Counted from the stretch's first letter, positions 1 through 8,977 are shown. The stretch: DNA of 51,447 nt from JAAYAY01 sp964429355 (GCA_964429355.1 CAYSCH010000013.1:1-51447); one strand, 5' to 3'. The notes: generated from the letters alone by a model not told the origin. Program-made: numbers and translations.

Positions 1-62
1 GACTCGAACCCCGGACACGCGGATTATGATTCCGCTGCTCTAACCAACTGAGCTAAGCCGCC
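1..62 (-). tRNA. tRNA-Met (CAT), 3' end cut off by the window edge
   Basis: Read on the minus strand, the sequence starts with a GGCGGCT acceptor strand, followed by a D arm (GCTCAGTTGG), an anticodon stem GCGGA/TCCGC with loop ATCATAA and a T arm containing GGTTCGA. The loop gives anticodon CAT. This is most likely the elongator methionine tRNA; tRNA-Ile with a modified CAT anticodon cannot be excluded without the acceptor end. The last bases of the T arm and the 3' acceptor strand lie outside the window. Confidence 0.9.
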
Positions 63-131
63 CTGTCGCGCAGCCTTGCCACGCGAAAAACGCCAGGATA
101 CCAGCCGGAATCGGTTCTGACAAGGACTCGG

Positions 132-1043
132 TCAGGCAATCCAGCGCTGGGCAAAGGAGCCGATCTCGAGGTCGACCAGCCGGTCAACGACCTCCTGGGC
201 GTGACATGGACGACGCCAAGGGTTTTTCGACAACATCTCGCAAACCAGACGCACGAGGCCGCCCGGGAGCGAGGGAACCAATTGCCGAAGATCGGGAGAT
301 CGCCAGTTGCGATGTTGCTCGGCGAGTTCCGCGAGCGTTACCCCTTCAAAGGGGAGCCGGCCGGAGAGCATCTGAAAAAGCACCACTCCCAAGCTGTAAA
401 CGTCGCTGCGAATGTCGGCCGCCAATCGGGATGTGATCAACTCGGGCGCGATGTAACGATAGGTTCCCATCAAAGGCCGATCGACCACCGCCCCCCCCTC
501 GCCCAGGCGCTGGGCGAATCCCAGGTCGATGAGCGTAACATGGCCTTCCGGCGAAACGAGGATGTTCTCCGGCTTCACATCCCCGTGTCTCCAGCCGGCG
601 GTTTCCATCGCATGCAGTGCCTCGGCGACCTGGCGAGCGATCCACAAGGTGGCCGGAAGGTCGAGCAGGCGGCCCGCGTCGAGCAGCTTCGACAGCGTCT
701 GCCCGCTCAGCCAGGGGGAGACCACAAAATACGGCTTCTCGCTGGTGCCTGCTGCAAGAACCGAGATCAGATGAGGGTGGGAAACCTGGCGGGCTACACG
801 CGCTTCCTGACGAAACAATTCAACGATCTCTCGACGATCGCACCAGGGCTCACGCAATACCTTGACGGCATAGGAACCGGGCAGCGGACTGCAGCGGTCC
901 GCCGGCCGCGCACGATAGACATTCGAGTAAGCGCCCTCCGCCACTCGCTCGAGCAATTCCCAGCCGTCCAGCAGGAGCGGACGGTCCGCCCTTGTACCGA
1001 TTGGAGCGAGACGTTCTCTCAGAGAACCGGTTTGGTGCGTCAT
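132..1043 (-). CDS. Hanks-type serine/threonine protein kinase (non-RD)
   Basis: This is a 303-residue kinase that is almost entirely catalytic domain. Visible elements are the glycine-rich loop VAEGAYSNVY (about 34-43), the ATP-binding lysine in YAVKVL (K61), the helix-C glutamate in FRQEARV (E80), the catalytic loop HGDVKPEN (153-160), DLG in place of DFG (173-175), APE (200-202) and SDVYSLGVVLFQMLSGRLPF. The HRD arginine is replaced by glycine, so it is a non-RD kinase and may not need activation-loop phosphorylation. There is no transmembrane segment or sensor domain, so it should be cytoplasmic. It is expected to phosphorylate Ser/Thr on proteins; the substrate is unknown. It stands alone next to a tRNA gene. 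Family assignment is very sure. Confidence 0.95.
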   Translation of the reverse strand: MTHQTGSLRERLAPIGTRADRPLLLDGWELLERVAEGAYSNVYRARPADRCSPLPGSYAVKVLREPWCDRREIVELFRQEARVARQVSHPHLISVLAAGTSEKPYFVVSPWLSGQTLSKLLDAGRLLDLPATLWIARQVAEALHAMETAGWRHGDVKPENILVSPEGHVTLIDLGFAQRLGEGGAVVDRPLMGTYRYIAPELITSRLAADIRSDVYSLGVVLFQMLSGRLPFEGVTLAELAEQHRNWRSPDLRQLVPSLPGGLVRLVCEMLSKNPWRRPCHAQEVVDRLVDLEIGSFAQRWIA

Positions 1044-1494
1044 CAGAATCCCACGCGTTAAGTGCTGGATCCAAATTCCCGATCAAGGTTGTTTGTGTCG
1101 GCCCGGCAGGTGATCCAGGCTTCCGCCTGCCTGGGATGGCCGATGGTCCCTGGCAGGCCGGTCTCCCTCCCTATCACCATCGGTCCACGCCCATAACGCG
1201 GTTGAGCGACACTGGGTCATAACCAGGGGAGTCTAACCAGCAGACGCGGGGGGTACCGGTTAGGAAATCGACGGAGAATTTCCTGTCACGAGCCCCCCCG
1301 AAACGGGTGAACCGGCGGCACGCCCTTGTGAGCCACATTTCGTCCGTTTATCATGAGGGTTTCTCGGCCTTCTGCGGACCTCAGCAGGGAGTGCAGAGGG
1401 CTCGACTGGCGGCCGGCGTGAGAAGCGGGGTTCAGGCCGCTTGCTTCCAGGAGATACAGAACACTCGTTTGCCCCCTATTTTGAGGTACTTTGA
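1044..1494. other. Intergenic region upstream of the small lipoprotein gene
   Basis: I see no convincing gene in these 451 bases; the short open frames have no family motifs. One possible regulatory element is the imperfect inverted repeat GGAAAT-cgacggag-AATTTCC near 1263-1283. A GAGG at about 1483-1486 sits at a usable distance from the ATG at 1495 and probably serves as its ribosome binding site. Confidence 0.4.
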
Positions 1495-1719
1495 ATGTCG
1501 ACACGGATTGCTCTTTCCCTGGTTTTGCTAGCTGCTCTTATTCTTCTCCCCTTCGCCGGATGCACCCCCCCGGCGTCCGAAGACGTTCGTTTCGTTGGTG
1601 GAAGTGTCACCGACGGAGGAAGCTGCTGCCCTGGTTCGACAGCGATTCCCGGAGCTTGCCCCAGTTCGGAAGGGCCGGATGGCATGGCAGTCGTGTTGCC
1701 CGGGACGACCGCATCCTAG
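1495..1719 (+). CDS. Small secreted lipoprotein, 74 aa
   Basis: The protein begins with a typical type II signal peptide: MSTR, a hydrophobic run of about 15 residues, and the lipobox FAGC with the lipidated cysteine at residue 23. The mature part is about 50 residues, rich in Gly, Ser, Pro and Cys (GSCCPG, GACPSSEG), with no recognisable domain. Function is unknown; it should be anchored in a membrane as a lipoprotein. A GAGG lies upstream of the start. The TAG stop codon (1717-1719) is part of the CTAG target site of the adjacent insertion sequence, so the insertion left the reading frame intact but separated the gene from anything downstream. Confidence 0.7.
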   Translation: MSTRIALSLVLLAALILLPFAGCTPPASEDVRFVGGSVTDGGSCCPGSTAIPGACPSSEGPDGMAVVLPGTTAS

Positions 1720-3262
1720 TACTACAGCGCTAAGTTGATATTGCATGATTTTGTCAATCTGGGGAAAATCCTTGCCGGAGTTCCTTTCGAAAGGAGTTTG
1801 GCATGGACGCCGGCCAGATTCGCCAGTTGGATCCGATCTTGCGGAAGTACCTGGAACGGTTTGACGATTGTTTTGTTCGTCGGGATACTCGTGCGCATTT
1901 TCCTGTGTATGTTCGGGGGCAGCTGTCGAATTTGGAGCGCAAGAGCGTGGAGCCGATTGCCCTGGAAGCAGGTGTTGCGGTGAGGACGCTGCAAGAGTTT
2001 CTCAGTCAGCTTCAATGGGACCAGGAGCTCATGCGGTTTCGCCTGCAACAGATTGTGCGGGATGAGCACATGACGGGGAAGTCCGAGGTGATCGGCATCA
2101 TTGATGAAACGAGCGCGGTCAAGAAAGGGAACAAGACGCCGGGAGTGCAGCGGCAATATCTTGGTTGCGTGGGCAAGCAAGATAACGGCATCGTGACCGT
2201 CCATTTGGGCGTTGCGGTGGGAGCATTTCAGACGCTCTTGGACGGCGATCTGTTTCTGCCGGAGAGCTGGAGCCAAGACCGGGAACGTTGCCGAGCTGCG
2301 GGGATTCCCGAGGATGTTGTTTATCGTCCCAAGACGGAGATTGCGCTGGAATTGTACGATCGTGCGTGCGCCAACGGCCTGGAATTCGACTGGCTGACGT
2401 TTGATGAATGGTATGGAAGCAAGCCGCCGTTTCTGCGTGCCCTGGACGATCGCCGGCAGAAGTTCATTGGCGAAATTCACAAGGATTTCGTGGGCTGGAT
2501 CGATCCTCCACGAGTGACATCCCGCCCTTACCGCCGGGGACAGCGCGGACCAGGCCGCAAAACGCCACGGATCGTGGCGGGCAGCCGAAAAGCGCAAACC
2601 GTCGAACATCTGGCCCAGTTGCATCCTGCCTTGCGGGACCAGTCGTGGGAAATGTGGCGGATCAAGGACGGCGACAAGGGCCCCATCGTTTGGAGGGTCA
2701 AGCATGTGTTGCTTCACGTCAAGGATGAGAAATCCTTGCCCGCCAAACGTTATCATCTTCTGGTCTGCGACAATCCACTGACCGGAGAGACGAAATACTT
2801 CATCAGCAACGCGCCGCGCGATACGCCGCTGAAAACGTTGTTGCGGGTGGCGTTCTCGCGCTGGTCGATCGAGCGTTGCTTCGAGGACCAGAAAGGCGAG
2901 GTGGGGCTGACTCATTGGGAAGGGCGCGCATGGATCGGTCTGCAACGCCACTTGATTCTGACCTCCGTAAGCCACCTGTTCCTGGCGATCGCCTGTCAGC
3001 GCTTGCGGGGGAAAAAATCCGGAGATCACGATCTGCCAGCTTCGCCGGGCCACCAGCGCCGTCGTCCAATCGTGGTGGTTGGACCGCGCATCGACTGACA
3101 AGCTTTTCCAGCGGACCGCCAGAACAATACGATACCACCAACGCCGCAACGCCCAGGCTCGCAAGAGCCATACGAAAACAACAAAACGGAAATTGACACG
3201 ACTGGGAATCAAACTCAGTACCCTCAAAAGAGCCGATTCAGACACGAGTTAGCGCTGTAGTA
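1720..3262 (+). mobile_element. IS701-family insertion sequence with CTAG target duplication
   Basis: The element is 1543 bp. Its ends are perfect 14-bp inverted repeats: TACTACAGCGCTAA at 1720-1733 and the complement TTAGCGCTGTAGTA at 3249-3262. Directly outside both ends lies CTAG (1716-1719 and 3263-3266), a 4-bp duplication fitting the YTAR target known for IS701-family elements. It carries one transposase gene on the plus strand. The matching repeats and duplication suggest a recent insertion, although the transposase has a frameshift near its C-terminus. Confidence 0.92.
1803..3098 (+). CDS. IS701-family DDE transposase (C-terminus frameshifted)
   Basis: The 431-residue reading frame has the IS701 DDE layout: first Asp in GIIDETS (D101), VQRQYLGCVGKQ, LPESWSQDRERCRAAGIP, second Asp in WLTFDEWYG (D201), and the region with the catalytic Glu in RWSIERCFEDQKGEVGLTHWEGR (about 353-375). 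The frame ends at 3098 with a non-conserved tail. In the +1 frame, starting at the A-run at 3012-3017, a continuous reading opens with KNPEITICQLRRA, continues with SWWLDRASTDKLFQRTARTI, and stops at 3250-3252 inside the right inverted repeat. That looks like the true C-terminus of about 80 residues. A one-base change in the homopolymer, real or a sequencing error, or frameshifting would explain it. Confidence 0.9.
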   Translation: MDAGQIRQLDPILRKYLERFDDCFVRRDTRAHFPVYVRGQLSNLERKSVEPIALEAGVAVRTLQEFLSQLQWDQELMRFRLQQIVRDEHMTGKSEVIGIIDETSAVKKGNKTPGVQRQYLGCVGKQDNGIVTVHLGVAVGAFQTLLDGDLFLPESWSQDRERCRAAGIPEDVVYRPKTEIALELYDRACANGLEFDWLTFDEWYGSKPPFLRALDDRRQKFIGEIHKDFVGWIDPPRVTSRPYRRGQRGPGRKTPRIVAGSRKAQTVEHLAQLHPALRDQSWEMWRIKDGDKGPIVWRVKHVLLHVKDEKSLPAKRYHLLVCDNPLTGETKYFISNAPRDTPLKTLLRVAFSRWSIERCFEDQKGEVGLTHWEGRAWIGLQRHLILTSVSHLFLAIACQRLRGKKSGDHDLPASPGHQRRRPIVVVGPRID

Positions 3263-3355
3263 CTAGTTGCCGGGTCACCATGATCCCGCCGCCGGTCGAA
3301 TCTTCGCCCGGCTCTTGCCCACCGTGTTGCGTTCCCGCGTAAGCAAGCATCGCGC

Positions 3356-4465
3356 TCAGCGTGCGCGCAGCGATCCGGCCAGGTTGCGGTCTTCGTGCAA
3401 CTCCTCGGAGAGCTTCGGTCTCTCGCTGAGGAGTCCAAGAATCGCCATCGCCCAGTACACTGTCCGCCGCGGAGTGCTTGACGCGCGATGTAACAGAAGC
3501 CAGACCGTGAGCAGGCTGAATAGACCGAACACGAACAGATAGACAGTAGCGAACACGGGCCTGACGCGTAATTCGGCAAATGGCATGAGCCAAGCGATCG
3601 TCCGAGCGAAGCCGTACAGGGACCGAGCGAGGCGACCTGCCAGGTTGATCGCCGGCTCGGGATCGGCGATGGGCAGGACATTCTCCCAACCCGGCGGCCA
3701 TTCGCCGCATGCCACGACCAGACCGGCGACGATCACCAGTGCGCCAACCAAGACGGTGCCAGCGGGCCAGACGAAGGTCGCCCAAGGTCGGCCTCGTCCC
3801 GATTTCAATAGCGTCAAAACCAGGAACGGCACCATCAGGACGCCTGTGGCGTGGACACCCACCGCCAATACGAAGACGACACCCGCTGCGATTCCCCACT
3901 TGGGTGTCGTCACATCCTTGTGAAGGCAGATGGCCACCAGAGCGACGTCCAGCAGAAGAGCCAAAGCGTATGTTTCGATCGTGCACGACGCCTTCAGGAC
4001 ACCCAATGAAAGAACAACGCCCAAGGAACAAAGGCGAGCCAGCCATCTCTCGCCGAGAAGGGGTGTGAAGACGATGCGAACGAGAATGAAGTAGATTGCG
4101 GCGCCCGAGATTGCAGACACAAGTGTGAAGTATTCAAGTGTAAACTGTTCCCAGCCTAGCCATGCCAAAGTATCATGTACTAGGTGCAGAATCGGCGCAT
4201 AGATGGCATGTTTCGGCACCATGCCGTCGAGCAGACCGGGCCTTAACGCGCGATCTGCATGGGAAATCGCATCACCGTCTGGCAGCAGCGGTCTCAGTGA
4301 GAAGAACATCAGGACCAACAACAGAGTGACCATGAGATCGAAATGCCAGGCGTCGAAATTGTCTGCGTTGCCTAGGCCGGCAGCATGATGGACTGGAACG
4401 GATGCTTCTCTGCCAACTGCCTGTTTGGCCTTAGGCGAATTCGAGGCTTGTGTCGTGTTGTCCAT
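3356..4465 (-). CDS. Polytopic membrane protein, glycosyltransferase (GT-C)-like
   Basis: About 370 residues with roughly nine hydrophobic helices and short loops. An early loop (after DGDAISHADRA) contains charged residues, a layout like GT-C or DUF2723-type membrane glycosyltransferases. I cannot assign a subfamily. It is the last gene of the exopolysaccharide cluster. The start is taken at ATG 4465; an in-frame GTG lies at 4498. The C-terminus is odd: after the final helix it reads SERPKLSEELHEDRNLAGS, and the DNA (3370-3411) matches 39 of 42 bases inside the unrelated secreted-protein gene at 49872-49913. The last ~20 residues may therefore be a recombination scar, and the true protein may be truncated (related polytopic proteins are usually longer). 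Confidence 0.7.
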   Translation of the reverse strand: MDNTTQASNSPKAKQAVGREASVPVHHAAGLGNADNFDAWHFDLMVTLLLVLMFFSLRPLLPDGDAISHADRALRPGLLDGMVPKHAIYAPILHLVHDTLAWLGWEQFTLEYFTLVSAISGAAIYFILVRIVFTPLLGERWLARLCSLGVVLSLGVLKASCTIETYALALLLDVALVAICLHKDVTTPKWGIAAGVVFVLAVGVHATGVLMVPFLVLTLLKSGRGRPWATFVWPAGTVLVGALVIVAGLVVACGEWPPGWENVLPIADPEPAINLAGRLARSLYGFARTIAWLMPFAELRVRPVFATVYLFVFGLFSLLTVWLLLHRASSTPRRTVYWAMAILGLLSERPKLSEELHEDRNLAGSLRAR

Positions 4466-4629
4466 GACTATTCTCAAATCCTGGCAAGCGGAGTCCACCG
4501 CAGAGTGCGGCTCAGCTTTCTGTCACAGAACCGCCGCCGCGTTGCACTCGACGGGCCAGTTGGTTTCGATGATTCTCGGGCAAATTGCAGCGAATCGACG
4601 GTTCGTGCTAACCCGAAGCACGATTACCT

Positions 4630-5397
4630 CTATGGTTCTGCCCGAAGGTCATCAATCGCGTCCTGCAGGAACTCTTGAGATGCAATTCCGGGCTCCGTTT
4701 TGCGAAGGTCGAAGACTTTCGTGGCCGGATTGCCGGCGACAATCGAATACGGTTCCACATCTTTTCGGACCACCGAGTTCGTCGAGACGATGCTTCCCTC
4801 GCCGATCGTGACACCGGGCAAGATGACCGAGTGGCCGCCGATCCAGACATTGTCGCCGATCTCGATTGGACGAACGTCCTCGGGCGTGGGAGGAAGTCCG
4901 GCCTTTCGAGCGACGGGGTCGGTTGGGTGCCCGTTTGAATCCGAAAAGGCGACCCCGCCGGCGATCAGGCAGTGGTGCCCCAACCGAATTCGCTTGCCGA
5001 CCACGAAGGAGCATTGGTGGCCAACGACTGTGTCGGAGCCGATTTCCAGAGTAGGCTGGTCGCTGTACCGCGGCGAGAAAGCGAAGTCGCACTTCCCGTC
5101 GATCGTGACGTTATCGCCAATAATGATGTGCCCCTTGCCGGTCACCCAATGGATGAACGCTCCCGTACGCAGATTTCTGCCGTACGTCTTGCAGTAGGCC
5201 TTGAACAGGGGTTCGCAGACGAACACTCGCATCACGAAATAGTAGACACTGCGGACTGCGAGGAAACCGCAAAGCATCGGTTTGACGACGACTCTGGGTG
5301 CCGGGATGCTCAGGTTGCGGATGCCGCGACGGACGCCGCGTCCAAACCGAGCAACGGGATGGTCGGACGTTGCCAGAAATCTGCGGAAGTTGATCAT
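4630..5397 (-). CDS. Hexapeptide-repeat acyltransferase (LbH, maltose-acetyltransferase-like)
   Basis: 255 residues. The N-terminal 90 residues are basic and partly hydrophobic; from about 95 the left-handed beta-helix begins with irregular hexapeptides: GHIIIGDNVTIDG, LEIGSDTVVGHQCSF, IRLGHHCLIAGGVAFSD, then PIEIGDNVWIGGHSVILPGVTIGEGSIVSTNSVV and SIVAGNPATKVF. The last part is typical of O-acetyltransferases using acetyl-CoA. It probably acetylates a sugar in the polysaccharide or its lipid-linked precursor. It lies in the exopolysaccharide cluster between a GT4 gene and the last membrane gene. Family is sure, substrate unknown. Confidence 0.9.
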   Translation of the reverse strand: MINFRRFLATSDHPVARFGRGVRRGIRNLSIPAPRVVVKPMLCGFLAVRSVYYFVMRVFVCEPLFKAYCKTYGRNLRTGAFIHWVTGKGHIIIGDNVTIDGKCDFAFSPRYSDQPTLEIGSDTVVGHQCSFVVGKRIRLGHHCLIAGGVAFSDSNGHPTDPVARKAGLPPTPEDVRPIEIGDNVWIGGHSVILPGVTIGEGSIVSTNSVVRKDVEPYSIVAGNPATKVFDLRKTEPGIASQEFLQDAIDDLRAEP

Positions 5398-5490
5398 GCG
5401 AGAGAACAGGAGAGTGGTGAGAGAATTGGACGTGAAACAAACACGAGAAGTTGCGTACGGCAGAGCGCGGATGGTTTCAAGCGTAGCGAG

Positions 5491-6657
5491 TCAATCCTCG
5501 TCGCGTTGTCCGAGTATGCCGTAATGGTCGATGAGGGCCGCCACGTTCGCGGTCATGTTGAAGCGTTCTTGGCAGATCCGCATGCCTGCAGATCCAAAGG
5601 CGTTCCGTAACCGACCGTCATTGACGAGAGAGAGAATCTTCTCAGCCATGTTCGCCACGTCGGGACGATCAACGAGGTAGCCAGTCTCACCGTCAGCAAT
5701 CAATTCGGGAATCGCACCCACTCGCGTACCAATAACGGCTTTGCCCGAAGCCATGGCTTCAGCGATGGTCAGCCCGAAGGCCTCTTCCCAGTGGGAGAGT
5801 TGGCAAACGATGTCGCTTGCCGCGAACAGGCCTTCCCCGAGTGGATCGCTGACGTTGCCGAGAAAGGTCACGCGGTCTGCAATGCCAAGCTCTTCGGCGA
5901 GTGTCTCGTATTCGTGGCGGCGTGGCCCGTCGCCGGCAACCAAGACATGGAATTTGTCGGTTTTCTTGCGTATGAGATGGGCGGCGTGGACCAGGTCGTC
6001 GACTCCTTTTTCGGGAATCAGCCAGCTCACTTGCAGGATCACAACATGATCGCCGGGAATGCGATAGCGGCGGCGAAACTCGGCGCGCTTGTCGGCCCCA
6101 GCATGGGCGCGGGAAATGTCGACCCCATTATAAATCCGTACCGTTCGATGCTCGGCGGAGACCCCTTCCGTTCGGCGGCAATCACGGACGAAATCACTGA
6201 CACAGATGATCTTCGTCACGGGGGCGTACGCCAGGCGTTTGGCCATGCGTTTCCAGGCGGGGAGGTGGCGTGGACAGAATCCTTGGGGTCGCGATATGTG
6301 ATCCGTCAGAAAGACATTACCCACGCCCAGGGACCTGGCGAGCCATGGATAGAGAATTGGATCCACGAGGTGAAAATGGGCTATGTCCGGGCGATATTTG
6401 CGAATGAGGTGTCCTGTTCGGGAGATCGCTCGCATGGACCTGGTGCCGCAGAATTCAATCCACTCGAGATGCGTGTTTGGCAGATCGAACAGAGATGCCA
6501 CTTGATCCGTAGGCGGCGAAAGAAACGCTAGCACGCTCTTCCATCCCGCATCGCAAAGCTGTGCCGACAGTTCGCTGGCAAACGACTGGAGACCGCCGAC
6601 AACATTCGGCCTGATGCCGAAAACGGAGAGTACCACCTTTTGCCTAGGTTTGCTCAT
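5491..6657 (-). CDS. GT4-family glycosyltransferase
   Basis: 388 residues with the GT-B fold of family GT4. The N-terminal acceptor domain begins KVVLSVFGIRPNVVGGLQSFASELSAQL. The C-terminal donor domain has VSWLIPEKGVDDLVHAAHLI, VAGDGPRRHEYETLAEELGI, VTFLGNVSD and the E-x7-E motif EAFGLTIAE followed by MASGKAVIGTRVGAIPELI. It should transfer a nucleotide-activated sugar to the growing repeat unit on the cytoplasmic side of the membrane. Its start overlaps the end of the upstream GT4 gene by 4 bp, which indicates translational coupling. Donor and acceptor are unknown. Confidence 0.95.
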   Translation of the reverse strand: MSKPRQKVVLSVFGIRPNVVGGLQSFASELSAQLCDAGWKSVLAFLSPPTDQVASLFDLPNTHLEWIEFCGTRSMRAISRTGHLIRKYRPDIAHFHLVDPILYPWLARSLGVGNVFLTDHISRPQGFCPRHLPAWKRMAKRLAYAPVTKIICVSDFVRDCRRTEGVSAEHRTVRIYNGVDISRAHAGADKRAEFRRRYRIPGDHVVILQVSWLIPEKGVDDLVHAAHLIRKKTDKFHVLVAGDGPRRHEYETLAEELGIADRVTFLGNVSDPLGEGLFAASDIVCQLSHWEEAFGLTIAEAMASGKAVIGTRVGAIPELIADGETGYLVDRPDVANMAEKILSLVNDGRLRNAFGSAGMRICQERFNMTANVAALIDHYGILGQRDED

Positions 6658-7793
6658 CGGAGACTGATCATCGAGCGATAGCGTTGGTAGTAGGCCGCCT
6701 GCATTCTCTCCTGGTCAAAAAGGGCCTCGGCGCGTTGCCTGCCGAGCCGACCCATGCGTGTACGCGAATCGGGTTCGGCTATCAGTCGGTCGACGCATTC
6801 GGCGAAAGCCTGTTCGTTGCGAGACTCGGCAAGCAGCCCGGTCTCGTTCTCCAATATGATCTCGGGGACTCCGCCAACCCGAGAGCCGATGCACGGGAGC
6901 GAAGCGGCCATGGCTTCGATGAGAGTGAGCGGGATCGCTTCGGTAATGCTACTGAGTATGCAGGCGTCCGCCGCAGGGAGAAGATCCGCGACATTGCTTT
7001 GGTTTCCGAGAAGAATCACGTGAGCTTGGAGTCCCAGCTGTGTGACGAGCCGCTCGATCGTGGAACGTTCGGGACCCTCGCCGACGACTAGCATACGCAC
7101 GAACGGATATTTTGGAACAAGGCGGTGGATTGCGCGAATGCTGGTTGCGTGGTCTTTCTCCGGTGAGAGGCGAGCAACCTGCATGACGACGAAGTGCTCC
7201 TCAGAAAGTCCCAGGCGGCGTCTGGTCTCGGTTCGGGTGCCGGGATCGCTTTTGTATTTGGCGAGGTCGCGGCCATTGTAGATCACTTCGATGCGGCTGG
7301 CCGGTATTCCCTCGTTGACCGTCAGGGCATCCATAAGGCAGTGGCCCACAGCAACGATGCGATCCGTTGCTCGCAGGAGCAATCGATTCACGAGTGGTCG
7401 CTTCCAGGATCGTTGATCAGGGTACGGGCGACCGTGCTCGGTGACCAGGATTGGGCATCCAGTTCTGAAGAATCGAGCCAGTCCAGCGTGTCTGAACGGT
7501 CCAATGTGATGAGCATGAATCAATCCGACATTCTGCTCATGGCAGAAGCGGGCAAGACGCCGAGCGCAGCGGAAATCAATACCCGGCTCACGATCGAACA
7601 CTTCAACGACAGTGCCTGCCGCCCGCAGTTGCTCGCCCAGCAGGCCCGCGCGGTCCAGACATGCGAAGACAAAATGGAAGTCACCTGCCCCTGCCTCGGC
7701 GAGTTCCTTGGCCAGGATCTCCGCGCCGCCAACTTCCATACTGAACAGAAGCTGGCAGACCGTGGGCAAGCGGTTGGTCAAAGTCTCAGCCAT
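6654..7793 (-). CDS. GT4-family glycosyltransferase
   Basis: 379 residues, GT-B fold. The N-terminus reads LLFSMEVGGAEILAKELAEAG, with the conserved GGAE; the donor domain has VARLSPEKDHATSIRAIHRLV, VVGEGPERSTIERLVTQLGL, VILLGNQSNVADLL and the E-x7-E motif EAIPLTLIE with GSRVGGVPEII. It is expected to elongate the lipid-linked repeat unit. It overlaps the downstream gene by 4 bp and the upstream gene by 8 bp, so the three GT4 genes form a tightly coupled block. Sugar specificity cannot be read from the sequence. Confidence 0.95.
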   Translation of the reverse strand: MAETLTNRLPTVCQLLFSMEVGGAEILAKELAEAGAGDFHFVFACLDRAGLLGEQLRAAGTVVEVFDREPGIDFRCARRLARFCHEQNVGLIHAHHIGPFRHAGLARFFRTGCPILVTEHGRPYPDQRSWKRPLVNRLLLRATDRIVAVGHCLMDALTVNEGIPASRIEVIYNGRDLAKYKSDPGTRTETRRRLGLSEEHFVVMQVARLSPEKDHATSIRAIHRLVPKYPFVRMLVVGEGPERSTIERLVTQLGLQAHVILLGNQSNVADLLPAADACILSSITEAIPLTLIEAMAASLPCIGSRVGGVPEIILENETGLLAESRNEQAFAECVDRLIAEPDSRTRMGRLGRQRAEALFDQERMQAAYYQRYRSMISLR

Positions 7794-8955
7794 GGTGGTC
7801 TCGCTTCAGTCGGATCATGGCCTCCCGGTGCTGGTCGCCACCGGCAACCAACTGTTTATACATGTGTGCGTGAGATTCTGCACTACGCTGCAAGGTGAAA
7901 TCTGATTCGAGACGTCGTCGCCCTGCCGCTCCCATCGCTCGCGCAACTTTCGGATCGGCCATCAGACTCTCGATTGCGAGGACCATACCATCGGTGTCCT
8001 GATCCTCAACGAGAAGGCCGGTCACATTGGGAGTGACCAGGTCGGAAACGCCCCCCACACGTGTGGCCACGACCGGGCGCGACCAGGCCATGGACTCCAG
8101 GATCACGTAGGGCAGGTTCTCGATACGTGAACACAGCACTAACAGATCGATCTGACGAAAGAAGTCGTCGCGATCCATGACTCCGGCGACGACCACGTGA
8201 GCCTCCAATCCGAGTTTCTGAACCAGCCGCTCAACTGCCGATCGCTCGGGCCCGTCGCCGGCAATCAGAAAGCGTGCCTGATAGCCGTCCTGAACGAGCC
8301 GATGGGCGACACGCAGGAACATGGCGTGGTTCTTTTCCAGACTCAGGCGGCCGAGGATCCCGATCGTCGGTGGGGCGACAGTCTGACTAAACGGATTTCT
8401 GTCCACGTCGACCGACAGGCTGTCCAGGGCGATGCCAGAGGGAATCCAGGCGAGGCGATCGGCAGGAATCCCCCTGCCGGCGAGCTTGTCTCGATAGAAG
8501 TTCGATAGAACAATGACCCGTTGCGCACGCTTCAGCGTTTGGATCTCCAACCAACCGTAGAAACGTTCCTTGAGATCAGGCCTTTCAAGCCAACCATGAA
8601 CCGTGCTGACCCAGGGACAGACTCGACCGAATCGGACGGCCAGTCCACCGTGCACAGCCGCTTTGTAGCCGACGGCATGGACGCAGTCGATCTTCTGAGC
8701 GACGACGTGTTCTCGGATGGCCTTCACCAAGGCCCAAGAAAACGGCCATTGAGTCGAAAATGAGGTTACCGGGATGCCCGCCGCCTGGAACGCGTGATGC
8801 AGGCCGTGGTCTTGTACTTCAAGGCGACTCTCATGAATGACCGTCGCCGAGACATCGACGTCGCCCATTCGCCGTAATCCAGACGCAAGGTCGAGCGTGG
8901 CCCGCTCGGCCCCGTAAATCGTGCCGGTGTCCTGGAGGAGAAAGGTAATTCGCAC
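7786..8955 (-). CDS. GT4-family glycosyltransferase
   Basis: GT-B fold enzyme of about 389 residues. I chose the GTG start at 8955 because the family core begins there (VRITFLLQDTGTIYGAERATL), leaving a 22-bp gap to the upstream radical-SAM gene; the open frame runs back to 9078, but those residues have no family character. The donor domain has GRLSLEKNHAMFLRVAHRLV, IAGDGPERSAVERLVQKLGL, VVAGVMDRDDFFRQ, ENLPYVILE (E-x7-E) and ATRVGGVSDLV. It probably adds one sugar to the repeat unit in the cytoplasm and overlaps the next GT4 gene by 8 bp. Confidence 0.93.
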   Translation of the reverse strand: MRITFLLQDTGTIYGAERATLDLASGLRRMGDVDVSATVIHESRLEVQDHGLHHAFQAAGIPVTSFSTQWPFSWALVKAIREHVVAQKIDCVHAVGYKAAVHGGLAVRFGRVCPWVSTVHGWLERPDLKERFYGWLEIQTLKRAQRVIVLSNFYRDKLAGRGIPADRLAWIPSGIALDSLSVDVDRNPFSQTVAPPTIGILGRLSLEKNHAMFLRVAHRLVQDGYQARFLIAGDGPERSAVERLVQKLGLEAHVVVAGVMDRDDFFRQIDLLVLCSRIENLPYVILESMAWSRPVVATRVGGVSDLVTPNVTGLLVEDQDTDGMVLAIESLMADPKVARAMGAAGRRRLESDFTLQRSAESHAHMYKQLVAGGDQHREAMIRLKRDHHG

Positions 8956-8977
8956 TCTTAATGCCCGCCGATGATTG

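Noticed and set aside
1722..3245. A 507-codon open frame on the minus strand spanning the insertion sequence
   Set aside because: It is antisense to a well-supported IS701 transposase, has no domain and a skewed composition; the plus-strand gene explains the DNA.
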